The notes below the pieces were generated by a model that was not told where the DNA came from, searched no databases, and was given only the letters and a program-made list of their open reading frames with translations. A stretch of 53,120 nucleotides of DNA from NCBI GenBank assembly GCA_964428355.1, contig CAYRYU010000047.1, positions 1-53,120 on the forward strand, in the 5' to 3' direction. Numbering within the stretch: position 1 is the stretch's first letter; every line of letters starts with the position of its first letter. This DNA comes from CAYRYU01 sp964428355 (GTDB lineage: Bacteria; Muiribacteriota; Ozemobacteria; Ozemobacterales; Ozemobacteraceae). The translations under genes were made by a program, and so were the position numbers. Of this stretch, positions 49,611-53,120 are shown piece after piece.

Positions 49611-51103
49611 AAGGTTCCGAAGGCCCTCGGGATTCCCGATGGTGGTGGGGATCGGGGTCGTTGGTAATCGCATTCCTTGTCTCGAGGCTGATTGCCCATC
49701 TGGCGGGAGTCCGGTTCGATGAGGGGATGGCTGCCCGTGCCTGGCAACTTCCCGACCTGGACCTGCTCAAGGACCGGCTGACCGAAACCATCTGGTACAT
49801 GCACGGACAACCTCCGCTTTTCGGCTTCTTCACTGGGGTGGTGCTGAAGCTTTTCCCGATCCGTTTCGTTCCCGCAATCTGGCAGGGCGCTTTTCTCCTT
49901 TTGAGCCTGGGCGCCACGATCGCGATGTATGACCTCGGCCGCTGGCTTTTTCCGAGCGGACCATGGGCCTGGGGAATGGCAATTTCTTTCTCGGTGAGCC
50001 CCGGTTGCCTCCTGTACGAGAACTTTTTCTTCTACACCACTCCCACGATGTTCCTGGTGTTGCTTTCGGCAGCGGCTTTTCGGAGATTCCTCGACTCTCC
50101 GGATTTTTGGACCGCTTTTTTCTGGAGCGGTCTTGCAGCCGCGACAGTGCTTACCAGAAGTCTTTTCCACCCTTTCTGGTGGGTCGTCGCCGCCATCCTC
50201 GCCTTGTGGTGGGCTCGCGAACGCGGATGGAGGACCGCGCTCGGGATCGTGATTCCGGGATTTGCCGTCATCGGCTGGTGTCTGAAGAACCTGGTCCTGT
50301 TCGGGTTTTTCGGAACCTCTAGCTGGACGGGGATGAACCTTTGGATCACGGCCAAGTATTCGGTTTCCTTCGAAGACATGGCCGTTCTGCAAAAGACCGG
50401 GGTCCTTCCGCCCATCGCAAAAGTCCCGCCATTTTCGGAGGCCGGAGATTATCTAGGCATGGTGGCTTCCTCAGCTCCCACGGGAATTGGGATCCTTGAC
50501 CGGACAAAAAAAAGGAATGGTACCCCGAGCTTTCACCACAGTGGAATCCCGTTGATTGCAAGAAAATACTCGGAGGCTGCCCGAATCCTTTTCCGCGAGC
50601 GGTGGTGGGATCTGCTTATGACGCTCGTGGTTTCTGCTCGGTGCTTCTGCCTTCCCCCTTCCGATTACTTTTTTTTGAAGGCCAACCGGGACCGGATCGC
50701 GCAATGGGATGATCTTTTCGGATTGGTCGTTCACGGGCGGTGGGGTTCGGAGGTCGATGTCGCCTGGTTGAAAGAGCATTTCCCCGGGCATTTCGCAACC
50801 AGCCATCCTGGTAACGGTTTTTTCAACGAGGTCGGACTTGCCGCGTGCCTTCTGATCCACCTGTTCCTCATGATTGGGGTCTTCCCCCGGTTCGAGGTTC
50901 CCTCCGATGAGGTTCGACTGGTGAAATTCTTCGGATTGGTGGTCGGTTACGTTACCCTGGCAGGAATCGTCGGCGACGTTGGGGAAAACCAGCGGTTCCG
51001 TTTCATGATCGAGCCCCTGATCTGGCTATCCCTCGCCTGGGGAATACGCCATGTTTACACCGCCTGGAGGTTACGAGCCCCACGACGGGGCGAATGTGCC
51101 TGA
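49607..51103 (+). CDS. GT-C type membrane glycosyltransferase-like protein (second copy)
   Basis: 498 aa, ATG inside the upstream stop (ATGA). Multi-helix membrane protein: SLVIAFLVSRLIAHLAGV, then GVRFDEGMAARAWQL and the first-loop HGQPPLFGFFTGVVL typical of PMT_2/ArnT-like enzymes. Further helices: AFLLLSLGATIAMYDL, WAWGMAISFSVSPGCLL, TMFLVLLSAAAF, ALGIVIPGFAVIGWCL, LLIHLFLMIGVF. It differs clearly from the gene before it, so it is a diverged pair and not a recent duplication. Final residues RAPRRGECA and the stop codon are encoded by the first unit of the 60-bp repeat. Confidence 0.78.
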   Translation: MKGSEGPRDSRWWWGSGSLVIAFLVSRLIAHLAGVRFDEGMAARAWQLPDLDLLKDRLTETIWYMHGQPPLFGFFTGVVLKLFPIRFVPAIWQGAFLLLSLGATIAMYDLGRWLFPSGPWAWGMAISFSVSPGCLLYENFFFYTTPTMFLVLLSAAAFRRFLDSPDFWTAFFWSGLAAATVLTRSLFHPFWWVVAAILALWWARERGWRTALGIVIPGFAVIGWCLKNLVLFGFFGTSSWTGMNLWITAKYSVSFEDMAVLQKTGVLPPIAKVPPFSEAGDYLGMVASSAPTGIGILDRTKKRNGTPSFHHSGIPLIARKYSEAARILFRERWWDLLMTLVVSARCFCLPPSDYFFLKANRDRIAQWDDLFGLVVHGRWGSEVDVAWLKEHFPGHFATSHPGNGFFNEVGLAACLLIHLFLMIGVFPRFEVPSDEVRLVKFFGLVVGYVTLAGIVGDVGENQRFRFMIEPLIWLSLAWGIRHVYTAWRLRAPRRGECA

Positions 51104-51201
51104 AAAGCCAGGATGGCGCAGGCCGTGAAGGCACGAGCCCCACGACGGGGCGAATGTGCCTGAAAAGCCAGGATGGCGAAGGCTGTGAAGGCACGAGCCC
51201 C
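51073..51201. repeat. 60-bp tandem repeat, 2.15 units
   Basis: Unit 1 is 51073-51132, unit 2 is 51133-51192, and 51193-51201 starts a third. The units differ at two positions (51119/51179 and 51124/51184). Each has the hairpin core GCCCC-ACGAC-GGGGC and a less perfect outer part. The reverse complement of part of the unit occurs at 12530-12566. The array holds the stop codon of the glycosyltransferase gene. Confidence 0.9.
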
Positions 51202-51210
51202 TGCCCGGAA

Positions 51211-51306
51211 TCACCACTAAGGCACAAAGAATGAAAGCCACCAGGGAAGGAAGCCCTTTCCTGATCGTCTTTGTGACCTTGGTGACCATTGTGTCTTTGT
51301 GGTGGA
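51211..51306. repeat. Imperfect stem-loop repeat of CACAAAG-type words
   Basis: The left part (from 51212, CACCACTAAGGCACAAAG) and the right part (to 51305, CTTTGTGACCTTGGTGACC and TGTGTCTTTGTGGTGG) pair over about 30 positions with gaps. The apex GGAAGGAAGCCCTTTCC forms a short stem. It lies between convergent genes, after the tandem array. Positions 51307-51364 show nothing more. Confidence 0.6.
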
Positions 51307-51364
51307 GCCAAGGTTCTTTTTGCCTCCATTGTTCCTCGCGGGTGCGCATTCCCGTCCGTGGTCG

Positions 51365-52249
51365 TCACTTTTTCCCGCGGGATGAAGGCGAGGTCCGTCG
51401 CTTCAGTTGGGCGGCTTCCTTCTTCCGGCCGGTTCTCGAGAAAAGGTCGGAAAGAAGGTTGGTGATCTCTCTCAACTCTCTTTGCCGCGGGCCCGGGATC
51501 TGTTTCATGATCGACAAAGCCCTCAAGTAAAGTGGTTCAGCGAGTGATTCCTGCATCGCACATTCGAGATACATCCCGATTTCGATCAGCTTGCGTGCCA
51601 GATCGGGGCTCTCGGGGCCGACGAGTTTCTCCTCGACAGCGAGCGCACGATCGAAAAATGATTTTGCCAGACCGGTCCGGTCGATTTTGAGATACAACAT
51701 TCCGAGGTCGGTTAGGCTGTTCCCCGTTTCCTTGTGTTCAGGCCCGAGGACTTTTTCCCTTATCTCCAGCGCGCGCTGGTACAAGGACTCCGCTTTATCA
51801 TCCTGGTCCTTGGCGCGAAGGAGGTTGGCCAACTGGGTCAGGCTCTCCGCGATCTCCGGGTCGTCAGGGTCCAGGCCCTTTTCCCTGATCGCAAGTGCCC
51901 GTTCCACGATAGGTTGGGCTTGTTCAGGTCGGCTTTGGAGTGTGAGGTGGTAACCCAGAAGTACCAGTGTTCGTGCGACCTCCGGGTGATCAGGCCCGAA
52001 AGCTTTTTCCCTGATCCTCAATGCCCGTTTGAAAAGTGCCTCGGCCTGGTCAGACCGCTCGGGATCATCGATCAGGTCTCCGAGGAAAACGAGGCACGTT
52101 GCCACGTCGGGGTGGTCGGGGCCCGAGATTTCCTCCAGCTGGGAGATTCCCTTCTGGAAGTGGGCGATAGCCTTGTCGATTTTTCCTTCACGGAAATGTG
52201 AAAGGGTCTCCTCCGCAAGTGCGTTCAAATCAAGGTGTGCCCCGGCCAT
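51365..52249 (-). CDS. Kinesin-light-chain type tetratricopeptide protein
   Basis: 294 aa from the ATG at 52249 (GAAGGCGAG upstream); an ORF to 52345 would overlap the next gene. Five or so 42-residue TPR_12/kinesin light chain units, each with the pattern A..L..RAL.IREK..GPDHPE.A: QAEALFKRALRIREKAFGPD, KAESLYQRALEIREKVLGPE, LAKSFFDRALAVEEKLVGPE. N-terminal LDLNALAEETLSHFREGKID starts the first. No signal peptide, so cytoplasmic; protein-protein scaffold. C-terminal end is basic (KKEAAQLKRRTSPSSRGKK). Partner unknown. Confidence 0.9.
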   Translation of the reverse strand: MAGAHLDLNALAEETLSHFREGKIDKAIAHFQKGISQLEEISGPDHPDVATCLVFLGDLIDDPERSDQAEALFKRALRIREKAFGPDHPEVARTLVLLGYHLTLQSRPEQAQPIVERALAIREKGLDPDDPEIAESLTQLANLLRAKDQDDKAESLYQRALEIREKVLGPEHKETGNSLTDLGMLYLKIDRTGLAKSFFDRALAVEEKLVGPESPDLARKLIEIGMYLECAMQESLAEPLYLRALSIMKQIPGPRQRELREITNLLSDLFSRTGRKKEAAQLKRRTSPSSRGKK

Positions 52250-52310
52250 TCCTTTCTCGCCTTCTTTTTTCACCTTCCCTCCCCTTCCTGGTCGAACGTT
52301 CGTTTCCAAA

Positions 52311-53048
52311 TCAATCCCTTCGCAGGAATCCTGGATGCCTTGCATGGAAGTCGATCCCGGCTTTTTTTGCCTGCGCGTGCTGGAGCTTCCGGGGGATCAT
52401 GTAGGTCCGTCCGTCCTTCACGAAGTTGGCTCCCGTCTGCTTGAAAGTGAAGCTCACCCCAGCCTCGACACACTGCTGGCGGATCTTTTGAACCCAGGAG
52501 TAATCGCATTTTCGGGCGGACGGCCCTGACTCTCCCCCGACCACGACTTCCTGGATGGAGTCGTCCAGATATCTGGAAACATCGATTTCACCAAGCAGGG
52601 GCTCATGGATGATCAGTTTGTGTTTGATCGGAAGATCCTTGAAATCAGGCAATCGGGAATCTACCCGATGCTGGTTTTCGCATGTGCATCCAACCGTGAC
52701 ATTGTCATAGCCATCCCCCCAGTCAGCGGGAAGATTCACCATGAACCGGTCGATCCGCTTCGTGAGGAACAGGAAATGACAATCCGGCCTTTGACCTATC
52801 ATTTTCCAGGCTTCAGACCGCCATTCGTCGGCTCCCTCGAAAAGAAAATCGGATGTGAAGCATGTCCAGAAAAGAGTTCCGCCGGGATGCTTGTAATCAC
52901 CGTTCCTCATTCTCATCACCGGGACCTTGAACTGATGGGTCTTGAAGACCTTGGAAGCATCGCGGTCATACTTCGCATCCCCCCGGTACACGTAGCAGTG
53001 CGCGCATCCTTCGCTGACCTTGTGGCACCCGTGCCACAGGTTCCACAT
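52311..53048 (-). CDS. DUF5131 / phage Gp37-Gp68-like three-Cys protein
   Basis: 245 aa. N-terminal three-Cys motif: Cys8-x6-Cys15-x2-Cys18 in MWNLWHGCHKVSEGCAHCYV. Then LFWTCFTSDFLFEGADEW, CHFLFLTKRIDRFM and VGGESGPSARKCDYSWV, all of the DUF5131 family (PF07505). Members are found in phages and bacteria and often beside three-Cys-motif partner proteins (TcmP). Molecular role unknown; the CxxC spacing has been compared to radical-SAM-like sites but that is unproven. The ATG at 53048 overlaps an upstream stop (TAATG), and the frame itself is also open to the window edge, so either a coupled upstream gene or a longer N-terminus is possible. 53049-53120 shows nothing else. Confidence 0.85.
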   Translation of the reverse strand: MWNLWHGCHKVSEGCAHCYVYRGDAKYDRDASKVFKTHQFKVPVMRMRNGDYKHPGGTLFWTCFTSDFLFEGADEWRSEAWKMIGQRPDCHFLFLTKRIDRFMVNLPADWGDGYDNVTVGCTCENQHRVDSRLPDFKDLPIKHKLIIHEPLLGEIDVSRYLDDSIQEVVVGGESGPSARKCDYSWVQKIRQQCVEAGVSFTFKQTGANFVKDGRTYMIPRKLQHAQAKKAGIDFHARHPGFLRRD

Positions 53049-53120
53049 TACTCCCAGGCAACCCTCCAGGCAGACCTGGTCCGCATTTTCGGTTTGAACG
53101 CCATGAAAATCACGACTACC

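Noticed and set aside
51073..51201. CRISPR array
   Set aside because: Units are 60-bp and directly adjacent with no unique spacers; a plain tandem repeat.
51231..51530. 99-codon plus-strand frame after the glycosyltransferase
   Set aside because: It is made of the stem-loop repeat and the antisense of the TPR gene; no ribosome site or motif.
53048..53119. End of an upstream minus-strand gene (last residues RTRSAWRVAWE)
   Set aside because: Only 23 codons are visible and the DUF5131 frame is open through the same bases; cannot be decided within the window.

Overview
The window (53,120 bases, roughly 60% G+C by eye) reads as a piece of a Gram-negative, motile bacterial chromosome. It has a chemotaxis receptor end, an RpoE-like sigma/anti-sigma/HtrA envelope-stress operon, type IV pilin-like proteins and an HD-GYP c-di-GMP hydrolase. 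Class 1B dihydroorotate dehydrogenase (pyrD-pyrK), class II PurE and a cluster of the anaerobic urate-degradation type suggest, but do not prove, an anaerobe. No rRNA, tRNA, CRISPR array, transposase or prophage block was seen. I cannot place the phylum; a deep-branching lineage such as Candidatus Riflebacteria or a deltaproteobacterial relative is only a guess.

Layout. 1-10.9 kb is mostly minus strand: the end of a chemoreceptor (+), a lone PTS EIIA-type protein with a small zinc-ribbon membrane protein, then sigma/anti-sigma/HtrA, an HD-GYP protein, a secreted M14 carboxypeptidase, and a four-gene signalling run (thioredoxin-like lipoprotein/secreted protein, small unknown, GAF-PAS pseudo-histidine-kinase, RsbW-like ATPase). 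10.9-31.6 kb is plus strand: an 8-oxoguanine-deaminase-like gene, then a long, tightly overlapped run guaB-purA-purM-purSL-purQ-purH-purCE-purB-purD-purN-purF-guaA-pyrD-pyrK. This run carries every enzyme needed from PRPP to IMP and on to both AMP and GMP. It includes a PurC-PurE fusion whose PurE half is of the eukaryote-like class II, and a long GMP synthetase of the eukaryotic kind.

31.8-38.8 kb holds a purine/urate-catabolism type cluster: ssnA, ygeY, ygeW, carbamate kinase (yqeA), a PLP fold-type II enzyme that stands where ygeX would be expected but is not YgeX, and a 2H phosphoesterase. A strong promoter with its -10 box inside an inverted repeat splits the cluster. Purine building and purine breakdown therefore sit side by side, with 8-oxoguanine deaminase (product: urate) on the other side of the biosynthesis operon.

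38.8-53.1 kb is surface and accessory: a membrane sulfatase/phosphoethanolamine-transferase-like protein (-), a pilin-like operon (PilX-like 754 aa, PilV-like, PilW-like, TPR protein, an 864-aa secreted protein of unknown family), two GT-C glycosyltransferase-like membrane proteins, a kinesin-light-chain TPR protein (-) and a three-Cys DUF5131 protein (-).

Repeats are the less obvious layer. A palindromic element occurs as a 60-bp tandem array at 51.07-51.20 kb and, inverted, in the guaB leader at 12.53 kb. Two imperfect stem-loop repeats built on CACAGAG/CACAAAG-type words lie between convergent genes. Two of these repeats supply the last codons and stop codon of the neighbouring gene.
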